From: Bacteroides neonati
GTDB taxonomy: Bacteria; Bacteroidota; Bacteroidia; Bacteroidales; Bacteroidaceae
Assembly: GCF_000499785.1 (NCBI RefSeq)
Contig: NZ_HG726021.1
Span: 487,056 to 551,055 of the forward strand
Length of the DNA stretch: 64,000 nt
Direction of reading: 5' to 3'
In this document: one piece after another, positions 1 through 8,073 of the stretch
Layout: each line of letters opens with the position of its first letter
Position numbering within the stretch: position 1 is the stretch's first letter
The notes under the pieces: model-generated
Told to the model about the DNA's origin: nothing
Databases searched by the model: none
What the model saw: only the letters and a program-made list of their open reading frames with translations
Made by a program: the position numbers and the translations under genes

Positions 1-2
1 CC

Positions 3-1340
3 AAAACGGATATTAAACCGGTACAGATATTTCTCTCGTATGTCCCAATCAAGATAAAAGCCAAAGAGTTTTTTTCTAAGTTGGCTACTACGAATCTTAA
101 ACAAGAGGATGTGGTGTTTATCACTCCGGATAAGTATAAAGCGAAAACGTACTATTTGAATGTTGCCGCTAAAGATTTCAGTCTTGTACCTAAACAATTC
201 TATGATTATGATGTATTTATGGCTGCTATCGAAAATCAAAAAATATCGTTTCACGAGCCATCTTCATACTCATATAACGGAATCCAAACTGCTGAACAAA
301 AAGCTGAAAAGGAGAAACACCAAGAACTTATGGCGGCTATTTTCTCTGTCATTGATGATGCGATGGCTGACAAGATCATTGAGGTAGTGCCATACGCTTT
401 CAAGAAACTGCCAGATGTATTTCAGACACCACAACGATTAATAGCTGCCATCAGCAAGCCTAATAGCGAGGTTGTGGTGATTGATAGCGACACTCTCTCT
501 CATCTACTCACCAAAGAGGTGTGCGAGGCTTACATTAAGAAAAATAGTAACCTGCCGGCACTTCCACATACGATATGGACACCGGACTTCGTAGAATACT
601 GTATGAAATATGGAACAAATTTTCGTTGGTTTAAGCAGTTACCTAAAGAGTTACAGACCCGTGAGATTGTGCACAATGTATTAGAGTACAGCGCCCAATA
701 TGTTGAATACGTTCGTATTGAGTTGATCTCATTGGAGAAAGCATATGAGATTTATAGAAATCACAACTATTGTCGCCAATATATCCCAGCGATGCTTATC
801 AAAGACTTTGAGGACGAGACAGGACTGAACAGCGATTTTGTCGGAGGGGAGTTGAGTTACACAAAGTTCCGAGAACAACGAAAAATGAATACTTACTGCA
901 AAGTGGGCAATTCATTCTTATCAATCAGTGACGGGGGATATCGAGCATCTGCCGTAATAACCATGACGCGCCGCACTCCTCAATCCTTCCGCCCGGTAGT
1001 CATATTCTCGAAGTCTATCGACACTTTCCATACTACGTGGCTCGAAAAGGTGATTGCCGACTATGATGCTTCGTTTGTAAAGCCAACTGTGAGCAAAGCT
1101 CTGAAACCTTATCAAATCAATGGCTATTTTGCTATTAAAAAGGTAGGCTCCGAATATGGTATTGATATCTACGCAAACGTACTGCTCGGAGAACAGATAT
1201 CTTTCGCCACACTGATTGGCGGAGAGGTGGTTCGCAATGAGTCATTAGACAAACTCAAAGAGGAACTAAAAGAGTTCCATACAGAAAGTATAGATTTCGG
1301 AACTTTGGTACTTCCGACCGGATTGCAGGTTGCCATCTGA
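3..1340 (+). CDS. Mobile-element hypothetical protein, 5'-truncated by window edge
   Basis: I do not recognise a named function. The reading frame is open from base 3 through base 1340 without a stop, so the gene almost certainly starts left of the window; the TTG at 81 is only the first permissible start inside it. At least 446 residues are visible. The protein looks soluble, with no signal peptide or membrane helix in the visible part. A segment around 580-700 (motif WTPDFVEYC, then FRWFKQLPKELQTRE) resembles short helical repeats I associate with large hypothetical proteins of Bacteroides conjugative elements; that link is recollection, not a search. It ends at a clear terminator and heads a run of similar accessory genes. 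Confidence 0.7.
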   Translation, partial: KTDIKPVQIFLSYVPIKIKAKEFFSKLATTNLKQEDVVFITPDKYKAKTYYLNVAAKDFSLVPKQFYDYDVFMAAIENQKISFHEPSSYSYNGIQTAEQKAEKEKHQELMAAIFSVIDDAMADKIIEVVPYAFKKLPDVFQTPQRLIAAISKPNSEVVVIDSDTLSHLLTKEVCEAYIKKNSNLPALPHTIWTPDFVEYCMKYGTNFRWFKQLPKELQTREIVHNVLEYSAQYVEYVRIELISLEKAYEIYRNHNYCRQYIPAMLIKDFEDETGLNSDFVGGELSYTKFREQRKMNTYCKVGNSFLSISDGGYRASAVITMTRRTPQSFRPVVIFSKSIDTFHTTWLEKVIADYDASFVKPTVSKALKPYQINGYFAIKKVGSEYGIDIYANVLLGEQISFATLIGGEVVRNESLDKLKEELKEFHTESIDFGTLVLPTGLQVAI

Positions 1341-1365
1341 ACTGATAATCAATAATAATTGAATT

Positions 1366-1392
1366 GGGGTGAATTTCTTCACCCCTTTGTTT
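1366..1392 (+). terminator. Rho-independent terminator
   Basis: Perfect 8-bp stem (GGGGTGAA at 1366-1373, TTCACCCC at 1378-1385) with a TTTC loop, followed by TTTGTTTTTT. It closes the transcript of the truncated first gene and separates it from the next unit starting at 1433. Confidence 0.85.
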
Positions 1393-1432
1393 TTTCAATC
1401 ACTATTCTAAAATCGAACAAATAAGTATAACG

Positions 1433-2104
1433 ATGAATATAAACGCAAAACACATCGAGGCATTGGGTGGGCTAATGTCTCTCGAAATGGAGTTAAACAC
1501 TCCCGACCTCCCTGAATTTGACGAGAAAAAGGTAACAGCCTATCTGTTTGATGCCTTTGGCGTTGCTATGTATGAGGACAAATACCTATTTTTAGAATAT
1601 CCCGGACTTGGCAATGCTATGGAAGATGAACAATTACGCCGTACCATCAATCAAGATCGCTTTGGGAATCGCTTACCGGATGACTTCAAAGTTACTATTG
1701 ACGACTTGGCAATGTGCTTTGCCGAAGTCGAAGAAATAAACCATGAAGAGTACGTCAGACAACTGATGAAGGGCATTTTTACAAACTCAAAATCCCTGTT
1801 CAGAGGAACCGGAATGACAGCAGAGAAGTTCCGGGAACATAATCTGAGAATCATTATGGCTCCTTGTAAGCATCTCTACATCTACAAAGACGATAGGGAG
1901 TTTCTCAAAGATTTGGACGGTAAGATTTACGCCATCTCAAACCTTAACGGAGATATTATTTGTGATATTTTGGAGGAAGATATGATAATGCTTGAAGACC
2001 AAGGTCTCATTTCTAATAACCAAATCATTTCCGCTGATTCTATCGAATATATACGTTCTCAACGAGTAGAGATCATTTTCCTAACCAAACCAATCAAACG
2101 ATGA
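1433..2104 (+). CDS. Hypothetical protein, 223 aa
   Basis: Not recognised. The 223-residue protein is acidic in its first half and has no signal peptide, membrane helix or cysteine-ligand motif that I can see. It is the first gene of a run (1433-3646) whose members overlap or nearly abut; its stop codon overlaps the next start as ATGA at 2101-2104, so the two are probably translationally coupled. The start at 1433 follows a 40-nt AT-rich stretch after the upstream terminator. Small genes packed like this are typical of the accessory end of Bacteroides conjugative elements. Confidence 0.65.
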   Translation: MNINAKHIEALGGLMSLEMELNTPDLPEFDEKKVTAYLFDAFGVAMYEDKYLFLEYPGLGNAMEDEQLRRTINQDRFGNRLPDDFKVTIDDLAMCFAEVEEINHEEYVRQLMKGIFTNSKSLFRGTGMTAEKFREHNLRIIMAPCKHLYIYKDDREFLKDLDGKIYAISNLNGDIICDILEEDMIMLEDQGLISNNQIISADSIEYIRSQRVEIIFLTKPIKR

Positions 2105-2352
2105 GACATTCAGATAATGTAATCATGCTATACAGCACAGATGCCTGGCATACTCATAACAGCCGTGAACTGGTCGGAGTATTTTCAAATCAAGATGAAC
2201 TGAACAAGTATTTATCGAAAATGAAACGAGCAGGCAAATTGTCTGATGAGGATATGGCAATGCTTATCAATTATAACCAGACACAAGGTCGAGATATAAA
2301 TTACTTAGTAGAAACCGAAAAAATTAATCCAAAATATGAACGAAAAAATTAA
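2101..2352 (+). CDS. Small hypothetical protein, 83 aa
   Basis: Not recognised. This 83-residue, polar, soluble protein starts in an ATGA overlap with the previous gene and its 3' end overlaps the start of the next gene by 17 nt (2336-2352). The chain of overlaps argues for a real, co-translated gene rather than a chance frame. A central stretch reading SNQDELNKYLSKMKRAGKLS is probably helical. No catalytic motif can be named. Confidence 0.6.
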   Translation: MRHSDNVIMLYSTDAWHTHNSRELVGVFSNQDELNKYLSKMKRAGKLSDEDMAMLINYNQTQGRDINYLVETEKINPKYERKN

Positions 2353-2875
2353 TTCATTTCAAGAACGTGCCAAATTATTACGCTGTGAAGTCACTGATGC
2401 CATTATTGGTATACTCAAAGAAAACAATCTATCCGAGCTTCAACTATCACAAAACCCAGATGAGGTACCTTGGGTTGTATGGTTCAACGACGAAATGTAC
2501 GGCTATGATTCCCGTGTAAAAGTGGTATCAATCGAGGGCAACGGCATTGCAGTTGAGGTCTATGATGAAGATTGTTGCAGTTCTGCAACCCTTACCAGTG
2601 ATAATCTCGACTTAGCTTGCACAAACATCGATTGGCTATGTATAATCCTTAATAGTATTACCTACACTCTAAGTCTTCCTAAATCAACAGGAATAACTGA
2701 GATCGCAGGCCATATCATTGAATGGTCCTATGACGAACCGGGACTGTCCGAGATTCCTGAACGTGAACAAGAGGAGATTGAGGGATTAATCCAAGCTGGG
2801 AATAGTAATGGTGCTTTGTTCTACAACGATAATGATATGGAATTTGAAGGAACATGGAAAATAAAATCTATTTAA
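2336..2875 (+). CDS. Hypothetical protein, 179 aa
   Basis: Not recognised. It is an acidic 179-residue soluble protein with a CC pair near residue 81 but no obvious metal site. It starts inside the end of the preceding gene and is followed after 3 nt by another small frame (2879), so it belongs to the same transcript. There is no signal peptide or membrane helix. Confidence in being a gene comes from length, codon continuity with its neighbours and tight packing, not from homology. Confidence 0.6.
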   Translation: MNEKINSFQERAKLLRCEVTDAIIGILKENNLSELQLSQNPDEVPWVVWFNDEMYGYDSRVKVVSIEGNGIAVEVYDEDCCSSATLTSDNLDLACTNIDWLCIILNSITYTLSLPKSTGITEIAGHIIEWSYDEPGLSEIPEREQEEIEGLIQAGNSNGALFYNDNDMEFEGTWKIKSI

Positions 2876-2878
2876 GTT

Positions 2879-3046
2879 ATGGCTACAAGAACAGTATATA
2901 TCACAGTACGTCTTGATATTACCAATGACAAGACAAATCAAATCACCGATGAGGATATGGAAAACATCATCAGCGAAACAGACTACAACTTTGGAAATGT
3001 CGGTGATTTTGAACTTGAAACGGAAATCTGTGGACAAAATGAATAA
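2879..3046 (+). CDS. Small hypothetical protein, 55 aa
   Basis: A 55-codon frame that begins 3 nt after the preceding stop and ends 17 nt before the next start, filling the gap exactly. The product begins MATRTVYITVRLDI and is acidic toward the C-terminus. The alternating hydrophobic pattern at the start (VYITVRLDI) suggests a beta strand. I cannot name a family. It is easily missed because it is short, yet spacing and frame support a real gene in the operon. Confidence 0.55.
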   Translation: MATRTVYITVRLDITNDKTNQITDEDMENIISETDYNFGNVGDFELETEICGQNE

Positions 3047-3063
3047 CTCTAAAAATTAGAACA

Positions 3064-3375
3064 ATGAAAGACCTGAATGATTACAAACCCGAAGAGTTCG
3101 GGGTGAATAAAGATGAAATCAACTCGCTCATCATGGAGCAAGCCAGCGACTGTGCCATTGAAAAAATGGTAAAAGCTAACGGTCTGCCTTTTGAAGCATT
3201 TGTTGAACCAGACATCGAAGAAGGCGAAGAAGCTGATGATGCCACACCAACCCGCTACAAAGAAGAATATCAAGAGCAATACAACCAACTCTATGATGAA
3301 GAGTATGACCGCATCGCAGCAGAACTCGGCTTTGATTTTTGTAAAGAGGATGGTATTCTCATTTTGGAATCATAA
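3064..3375 (+). CDS. Acidic hypothetical protein, 103 aa
   Basis: Not recognised. The product is strongly acidic, with EEGEEADD in the middle and a Tyr/Glu-rich second half (KEEYQEQYNQLYDEEYD). No membrane segment is present. It sits between the 55-aa gene and the MKVIFRKF-type gene in the same transcription unit. A highly acidic small protein in a mobile element could be a DNA mimic or a protein-binding factor, but nothing in the sequence shows this directly. Confidence 0.6.
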   Translation: MKDLNDYKPEEFGVNKDEINSLIMEQASDCAIEKMVKANGLPFEAFVEPDIEEGEEADDATPTRYKEEYQEQYNQLYDEEYDRIAAELGFDFCKEDGILILES

Positions 3376-3388
3376 TGGTAAGAGCAAC

Positions 3389-3646
3389 ATGAAAGTAATC
3401 TTCCGCAAATTCAAGCAAGGCGGTGATATCATCGCCTTATTTCCTGAACAAGGCAATAAGAAAAATCTGATGGTTGGCTCCTATATGCGCGTTGGACAAC
3501 ACTCTGATGCCGATTATATCGGAGTAATCGCGGCAACCACTCCCGCCAAAGAAAGTGAGTATGCAGAACTTCTGGCCGAACTGAAAAGTATTGGATATGA
3601 TGATTTACAAATAACAAGGCGATGTAAGCCCAAATACAACAATTAA
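3389..3646 (+). CDS. Small conserved-type hypothetical protein, 85 aa
   Basis: The open frame extends upstream to 3191, but that part lies in the shadow of the preceding acidic gene. The ATG at 3389, 13 nt after that gene's stop, is the sensible start and gives an 85-residue protein beginning MKVIFRKFKQGGDIIALFPE. This opening resembles small proteins I have seen in Bacteroides conjugative elements, from memory only. It is soluble with no catalytic motif, and is followed 3 nt later by the 191-aa gene. Confidence 0.6.
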   Translation: MKVIFRKFKQGGDIIALFPEQGNKKNLMVGSYMRVGQHSDADYIGVIAATTPAKESEYAELLAELKSIGYDDLQITRRCKPKYNN

Positions 3647-3649
3647 ATT

Positions 3650-4225
3650 ATGGACATAATAGAAGAACTTACCAAGTGCAAAAGCACTATCACTCAGGCA
3701 CGGGAAACAATAGGAAAGTTGATGCTCTCTCTGGCCAAAATATATGGTGGAGAGATAGAGTCTCCCGCAGGAAGAACATACAGTGGCGTAGAAGCAGCAA
3801 CAGGAATTCCTTGCCAGATCAAATCATTTTCTGAAAATGAATCATTGATGGTAAATGCCTCCTTTGATGGAGATGACTACGAACTACCAATCTCTAATTT
3901 CTACGCTGAGGAGTTGGTCGAAGTTATGCAATCGATGATAAAGGAGCGAAAAGATGCTCTTCTCGCCAAAGCCAACAAAGCATACGCTGACTATAAAAAC
4001 AGAACAAAGCAGGAACCGCACTATTTGAAATGTCAGATTACCTACAAAGACGATGGTTCACAACTGGATGTAATTATCAAACTCTCGTTGGATGTAGTTG
4101 AGAGCGAAGATGACAAAATTTTCTTCAACTTCAATAGCTACGATGACCTTAAATATTTTGTAGATATTGGGAAGGAAGATTTTATTGTCACCAAATTCTA
4201 CCATCTTGAAGAATATCTGGACTAA
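3650..4225 (+). CDS. Hypothetical protein, 191 aa
   Basis: Not recognised. The first ~35 residues look helical (KCKSTITQARETIGKLMLSL), followed by a mixed region and then a Lys-rich helix around residues 95-120. It is soluble with no signal peptide. It is the last gene of the tightly packed 1433-4225 unit and is followed by a clear terminator at 4252-4282, which supports it as the operon's 3' gene. No functional assignment is possible from the sequence alone. Confidence 0.6.
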   Translation: MDIIEELTKCKSTITQARETIGKLMLSLAKIYGGEIESPAGRTYSGVEAATGIPCQIKSFSENESLMVNASFDGDDYELPISNFYAEELVEVMQSMIKERKDALLAKANKAYADYKNRTKQEPHYLKCQITYKDDGSQLDVIIKLSLDVVESEDDKIFFNFNSYDDLKYFVDIGKEDFIVTKFYHLEEYLD

Positions 4226-4251
4226 CTAAATACCCAAACTATCACTTGACC

Positions 4252-4282
4252 GACCGAGATTAATATCACTCTCGGTCTTTTT
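4252..4282 (+). terminator. Rho-independent terminator
   Basis: An 8-bp stem (GACCGAGA 4252-4259 with TCTCGGTC 4270-4277) is followed by TTTTTTC. It ends the unit that runs from 1433. Confidence 0.85.
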
Positions 4283-4303
4283 TCACCTTAAAAATAAAGT
4301 AAC

Positions 4304-4978
4304 ATGATATCGATTATAGTAATATTTGGACAAGATGCTGTAAAATACCACGAATGGACAGGTCAGGTTCCATTAGATAAGTTTCTTTCTCTAAATGGAG
4401 GAGTGGTCTCAGAGGTTAAATTCAACACGCAAGAGGAGTACTCAGCCTACTTACAAGCTCTTGCAGATTATGATTCTTGGCCATCTTATGCAACCATTGA
4501 AAAAGAGATCGTAATTGAGAAGTGCCCTCATTGCGAAGATTGGGAATCTTTCTTCGCCGACCGTGACAGCAAAGTCTATTGCCCTGATTGTGGCTCCCTC
4601 ATTATTCCGGCAAAACAAAGAAATGATAAAATCGCTCCTGTAAAGCTACAATTCCAAACGACTGGCAACACTGAATGGCGGAATTTTCCAGAAGTCCCTA
4701 CAGTGGAAAACTATACAACTGATTTTCCTTCTGAATTCATGCACGGCTACCATTCCAGTGATTACGTGGCGTGGGAGGATGATATGCGGAGATTTGTGGA
4801 CGGAGAAATAACTCTGGAAGAGTTCAAAGAATATGGCCATGAATTCAACACCCAATGGCAGGCAGAAGAGGAAATGAAACGGCTTAGACAAATCATTCTC
4901 AACGAGACAATGGAAGACTTCTTTGTCGATTTTGTCGCTGTGAAAATTAAGTTCAGACAAGTACAAACAACCCTATAA
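4304..4978 (+). CDS. Zinc-ribbon hypothetical protein, 224 aa
   Basis: The 224-residue protein has a four-cysteine zinc ribbon: CPHC at residues 74-77 and CPDC at 93-96, separated by 15 residues. Such ribbons bind zinc and often contact nucleic acid or protein; the actual role here is unknown. Flanking regions show no catalytic motif. The C-terminal third is acidic and probably helical (EEMKRLRQIILNETMEDFF). It opens a new unit just after a terminator and is followed by three more small genes in the same direction. Confidence 0.65.
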   Translation: MISIIVIFGQDAVKYHEWTGQVPLDKFLSLNGGVVSEVKFNTQEEYSAYLQALADYDSWPSYATIEKEIVIEKCPHCEDWESFFADRDSKVYCPDCGSLIIPAKQRNDKIAPVKLQFQTTGNTEWRNFPEVPTVENYTTDFPSEFMHGYHSSDYVAWEDDMRRFVDGEITLEEFKEYGHEFNTQWQAEEEMKRLRQIILNETMEDFFVDFVAVKIKFRQVQTTL

Positions 4979-4988
4979 AATTACGACT

Positions 4989-5636
4989 ATGACATTCACA
5001 ACAAGATTCAATCAGTTACAAACAGATATTATCGCTAACATCACGGCAATAACTAATCGTCCCGATGGTTGGTTACCACACACTGTCTTTGTCGAAGAAG
5101 AGGATGAAGACAGAAGTGGAGCCGGAACACCAGTCTATAAAAAATATCAGCTTATTGATTTCAAGCCAGATGGTAGTTGTACTCTTCGAGATACGAAAAC
5201 CGGCGAGGATGAAACAGATCGTCATCTCTCAGAAATCAATATTGATTGGCTGATGACTCTCTATGGATATTACCAAGATTTATCCGAAGAGCGTGAAGCT
5301 TTAAACACAGATCCATACAACAATCCGCTCGAACACTCACTCAGGCTGCTACTTGATGTGGCGTGTCTCGAAATCACTCGTTTTGAAGAAAGTGAGACTT
5401 ACAACCAGTGTGTTAAGGCTCTCGCATCTTCCGAAGAAAAGGAGTTATCAGTCTTTCTATATCCATTGGATTGTTTTGAGCGCAACGCAACAAATAAAGA
5501 AATTATCTATGACTGGGAGAGTGAGGTAGAATATGAGATTCCCACCAGAAAACTTACTCCTGATGAATTCGCCGCAGAATGTAACGACGAAATGTTTGCC
5601 GACCAAGTTTATTGGGTGCGTTTCATTAAATATTAA
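4989..5636 (+). CDS. Hypothetical protein, 215 aa
   Basis: Not recognised. This acidic 215-residue protein has no signal peptide. A segment around residues 40-75 (YKKYQLIDFKPDGSCTLRD) looks like a small beta-rich domain. It begins 10 nt after the zinc-ribbon gene and ends 6 nt before the next, so it is co-transcribed. Two other genes in the unit also have mid-protein beta-strand patterns, but I cannot group them into a family. Confidence 0.6.
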   Translation: MTFTTRFNQLQTDIIANITAITNRPDGWLPHTVFVEEEDEDRSGAGTPVYKKYQLIDFKPDGSCTLRDTKTGEDETDRHLSEINIDWLMTLYGYYQDLSEEREALNTDPYNNPLEHSLRLLLDVACLEITRFEESETYNQCVKALASSEEKELSVFLYPLDCFERNATNKEIIYDWESEVEYEIPTRKLTPDEFAAECNDEMFADQVYWVRFIKY

Positions 5637-5642
5637 ACAAGT

Positions 5643-5894
5643 ATGGCAAAGAAAAAGGAAAACAAACCGCCCACATTGAATGAGCGGATCGAAAATGCGG
5701 TAAACTTGGGGCCTCTGACACCATTATATTTCGTTGTGGCAATTGATATGCTCAAAAATCATATCGACAGTTCGGAAGACGAGTCGATAGAACAATTATT
5801 TGAACGCTTATTCTCGGCTGATCGAGTAAGAAGTAACATCAAAGAAATTCACAAAGTAATTAATAATCTTCCTAATGAACAAACAACAACATGA
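5643..5894 (+). CDS. Small hypothetical protein, 83 aa
   Basis: Not recognised. The N-terminus is Lys-rich (MAKKKENKPP), followed by a predicted helical segment containing LTPLYFVVAIDMLKNHI. That stretch is hydrophobic but too broken by charge to be a clear membrane helix. Its 3' end overlaps the start of the interrupted small gene at 5875 by 20 nt. It is probably part of the 4304-6503 unit. Confidence 0.55.
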   Translation: MAKKKENKPPTLNERIENAVNLGPLTPLYFVVAIDMLKNHIDSSEDESIEQLFERLFSADRVRSNIKEIHKVINNLPNEQTTT

Positions 5895-6093
5895 ACAACT
5901 GCGAAAATACCAGCGGGACAAGCTGGTATTTTTGCAAATGGGTTTGGAGTAAAACATCAAGGGATTGATACATCAGATTGAGAAATACCCAATCACCGAT
6001 GTTACAATCCCTTCTTCATTGCTTATCGAACTTGAGCCATTACAGCAGCGAATAAATTCACTTGTACAACAACTTAATAATATCAAACAATGA
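5875..6093 (+). pseudogene. Small gene interrupted by an in-frame TAA
   Basis: From the ATG at 5875 the frame reads 25 codons, meets TAA at 5950-5952, then continues open for 46 more codons and ends at TGA 6091-6093. The final stop overlaps the next gene's ATG at 6090 (ATGA), and the 5' end overlaps the previous gene, exactly the layout of an intact coupled gene. Read through, the product would be 72 residues, starting MNKQQHEQLRKYQRDK and ending in a helical, Gln/Leu-rich tail. A single C-to-T change (CAA to TAA) would explain the stop. Sequencing error, a recent nonsense mutation and recoding are all possible. Confidence 0.6.
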
Positions 6094-6503
6094 ACTTTCA
6101 AGAATTAACTGACGCATATAAAAAGAGAATTGATGAATTTCTCCTCCAAATTGAAGAGAAGTGTGCTAATCGAAATGGATCGACAATATTGCCTCAGACT
6201 CCATCTTATTTGGAAGAAGTCATTATTCCAATTTTCAAAAGTCTGGCAGAAATCATACGCAAAAAAGGCGTGAAAATTCCTACCACACAAACTTATCGCC
6301 CTATAAAAGGCTATTATAGAATAAAGATTGGACTAACAACGGTCGGAGGATTTTCTGTTCCTGGCAATGGCGACTATGCAATATATTTCACCCCGATGAA
6401 AAATGCAAATCCCATAGGAGACAGACAATTAGTATCCGATACTGAGGAATTACTACAACTAATTAATAATCAATTAAAAGCAAAACAGCAGTTAATTACG
6501 TAA
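6090..6503 (+). CDS. Hypothetical protein, 137 aa
   Basis: Not recognised. The 137-residue soluble protein starts with a helical segment (FQELTDAYKKRIDEFLLQIE) and has a later beta-rich part (YYRIKIGLTTVGGF). Its ATG overlaps the stop of the interrupted small gene, implying translational coupling; loss of that upstream gene could therefore reduce its expression. It is the last gene before a promoter-like sequence at 6512, which starts a new unit. Confidence 0.55.
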   Translation: MNFQELTDAYKKRIDEFLLQIEEKCANRNGSTILPQTPSYLEEVIIPIFKSLAEIIRKKGVKIPTTQTYRPIKGYYRIKIGLTTVGGFSVPGNGDYAIYFTPMKNANPIGDRQLVSDTEELLQLINNQLKAKQQLIT

Positions 6504-6511
6504 AAAACGAA

Positions 6512-6519
6512 TATCTTTG
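6512..6519 (+). promoter_or_regulatory. Bacteroides-type -7 box (TATCTTTG)
   Basis: Matches TAnnTTTG. No good -33 TTTG is visible at the expected distance. Transcription would start near 6526, leaving the ATG at 6531 almost leaderless, so the ATG at 6597 is preferred for the gene downstream. Confidence 0.5.
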
Positions 6520-6596
6520 TTTTCCTGTAAATGTCGTATAAGTATAATGCTCTTGCGAACAAAGGGATAGACTGCTGTTTTTCGTATATAGTAGCA

Positions 6597-7016
6597 ATGA
6601 AGCAAAAGCTAACAAAAGAAGAGCTGTTTATGCTTGCACGACTGAAAAAGATAGACTTAGCACTACTTTCCCGTATGCAAGATTGTCTCGATCCCCAAAA
6701 GGTTCGTAGTAAACTTATCCAATATGAGTTTACTTGCTTGGCAAAAGAGAAAAGATTCAGGAAAGGACATATAATCAAGGCATTGATGGACAAGTATGAT
6801 GTATCAAAAAGCTATATCGAACTTATCATCTACAGTAATAAACAAAGCAAAGGGAAACAGTGTGTACGATGTGGCAGACTCGTTACCGCATACAAATGGG
6901 GGCGGAATAACGGAGTCTGTGATAGCTGTATTACAAAAGCCATTAAAAATTATGAATATGAAACAGGCAGCGAAAATGAAAATGCTCAAAGAAATGAAGA
7001 GCCGCCGGGGAACTAA
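6597..7016 (+). CDS. Zinc-finger-tailed hypothetical protein, 139 aa
   Basis: The frame is open from an ATG at 6531, but the promoter box just upstream favours the ATG at 6597, which gives 139 residues. The N-terminal two thirds are basic and helical, with a possible helix-turn-helix look around DKYDVSKSYIELIIYS. The C-terminal third has a four-cysteine ribbon: CVRCG, then CDSC 18-20 residues later. Together these suggest a small nucleic-acid-binding protein; the family is not identified. Its 3' end overlaps the MutS-like gene in another frame by about 65 nt, which is long for a true overlap, so one of the two starts could be later. Confidence 0.5.
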   Translation: MKQKLTKEELFMLARLKKIDLALLSRMQDCLDPQKVRSKLIQYEFTCLAKEKRFRKGHIIKALMDKYDVSKSYIELIIYSNKQSKGKQCVRCGRLVTAYKWGRNNGVCDSCITKAIKNYEYETGSENENAQRNEEPPGN

Positions 7017-7284
7017 CACGTTAATCCTCTTCCGTAATGGAGATTATTATGAGGCGTATGATAAAGACGCAGAAATTATCGGCAAAGTCTTCACTTTAGA
7101 AACTTTTATAGAAGATGAGTTAAAAACGGTCAGGTTTCAAGCGTCAGACATAGAAGAATATTCAAATAGATTGTTGGATGCCGGACATGCCGTTTGCATC
7201 TCTGAGATGCGTGATGAATCCGGCAGTTTCGTTATTAATATAGCACAGGAAGAGAATGGGCAAGATAGTACGGATAATCAATGA
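6952..7284 (+). CDS. Stand-alone MutS domain-I-like protein, about 110 aa
   Basis: The open frame begins at 6796, but the region before 6952 is a shadow of the upstream gene. Starting at 6952 (or 6958) gives a protein that lines up with the mismatch-recognition domain I of MutS: a helical start (KMKMLKEMKSR), LILFRNGDYYEAYDKDA in place of the classic FRxGDFYE motif, then a segment ending AVCISEM. The key Phe-x-Glu of MutS (FYE) is YYE here. Full MutS is over 800 aa and the clamp and ATPase are absent, so this is a single-domain relative, perhaps a DNA-structure-binding accessory protein of the element. The identification is by motif memory. Confidence 0.55.
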   Translation: MNMKQAAKMKMLKEMKSRRGTNTLILFRNGDYYEAYDKDAEIIGKVFTLETFIEDELKTVRFQASDIEEYSNRLLDAGHAVCISEMRDESGSFVINIAQEENGQDSTDNQ

Positions 7285-7951
7285 CGGCTGTTTTCTGGTC
7301 GGTTTGATTGGTGGTACCACTTCTCTTATAATTCTTATTGTTATCATTGGATTATTCAAAAGCTGTTTTGGAGAAAAGATCGACCCGATGGACGATACTT
7401 ATATGAAGCAGCGGGAAATGTATGACCGGCACGCTGTTTATGACAGCACCAGAGTCGGCTTTGATTTCTTATGGTACACCACCAACGCAGTGTCTAAGAA
7501 AAGGGCAGAGGAAATTAGTTCACGAAAACACATCCGAGAAGCCCAAAAAGAATTTGTAGAAACCGTCGCCGATCATTTCAATCACAATTTCTTTAACACC
7601 GACATTTATGAGGTAGCCGAATACGCTAAAAAGTTCGACGTAGACCCTGATGTTCGTCTGGTAAATATTTTTGTGATTGGACAACGGCTGGAAGACCAGT
7701 ATTTACGTCCTAATCCTGATTTGCCTGGCGGCGGATGCACAGAACCCTACTATGGAACCGACCAAGGAGTTATGTATATAAAAGAAATTGATATATATCC
7801 TCCATCGCCCGATTCTTTACGGACATACCGCTACTGGGATTGTTGGCGAACCTCCTCAACAGATGAACGTTATACGCATTTTACCGAGACAGAACGCAAA
7901 CAAGGTAAATATGGTACTGTACTGTATATTCCGAATTATAACCATCAGTAA
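7256..7951 (+). CDS. Membrane-anchored hypothetical protein, 231 aa
   Basis: One strong hydrophobic segment spans residues 12-37 (GLIGGTTSLIILIVIIGLF), preceded by a short basic N-terminus. The remaining ~190 residues carry no further helix, so the protein is probably a single-pass inner-membrane protein; orientation is uncertain. The soluble part contains a Trp/Tyr-rich stretch near the C-terminus (TYRYWDCWRTSSTDERY). It overlaps the MutS-like gene by 29 nt. Family not recognised; in a conjugative element it could be part of the transfer or surface apparatus, which is inference only. Confidence 0.55.
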   Translation: MGKIVRIINDGCFLVGLIGGTTSLIILIVIIGLFKSCFGEKIDPMDDTYMKQREMYDRHAVYDSTRVGFDFLWYTTNAVSKKRAEEISSRKHIREAQKEFVETVADHFNHNFFNTDIYEVAEYAKKFDVDPDVRLVNIFVIGQRLEDQYLRPNPDLPGGGCTEPYYGTDQGVMYIKEIDIYPPSPDSLRTYRYWDCWRTSSTDERYTHFTETERKQGKYGTVLYIPNYNHQ

Positions 7952-7966
7952 ATTAAGAATATAAAG

Positions 7967-7998
7967 TTTGGAGGAGTGAGAAAAATCCTATAACTTTG
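7967..7998 (+). promoter_or_regulatory. Full Bacteroides promoter (-33 TTTG, -7 TAACTTTG)
   Basis: TTTG at 7967-7970 and TAACTTTG at 7991-7998 are separated by exactly 20 nt, the classic Bacteroides sigma-ABfr spacing. It precedes the gene at 8074 with a leader of about 65-70 nt. The promoter also lies between GGAGGAG (7970-7976) and CTCCTC (8001-8006), an imperfect inverted repeat that could be an operator. Confidence 0.7.
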
Positions 7999-8073
7999 GT
8001 CTCCTCAAAGAGAATACTGACTGAAAAATAGATTGTAAATTGATCGAAAAAAGTTGAAAATGATGAATTAAAA

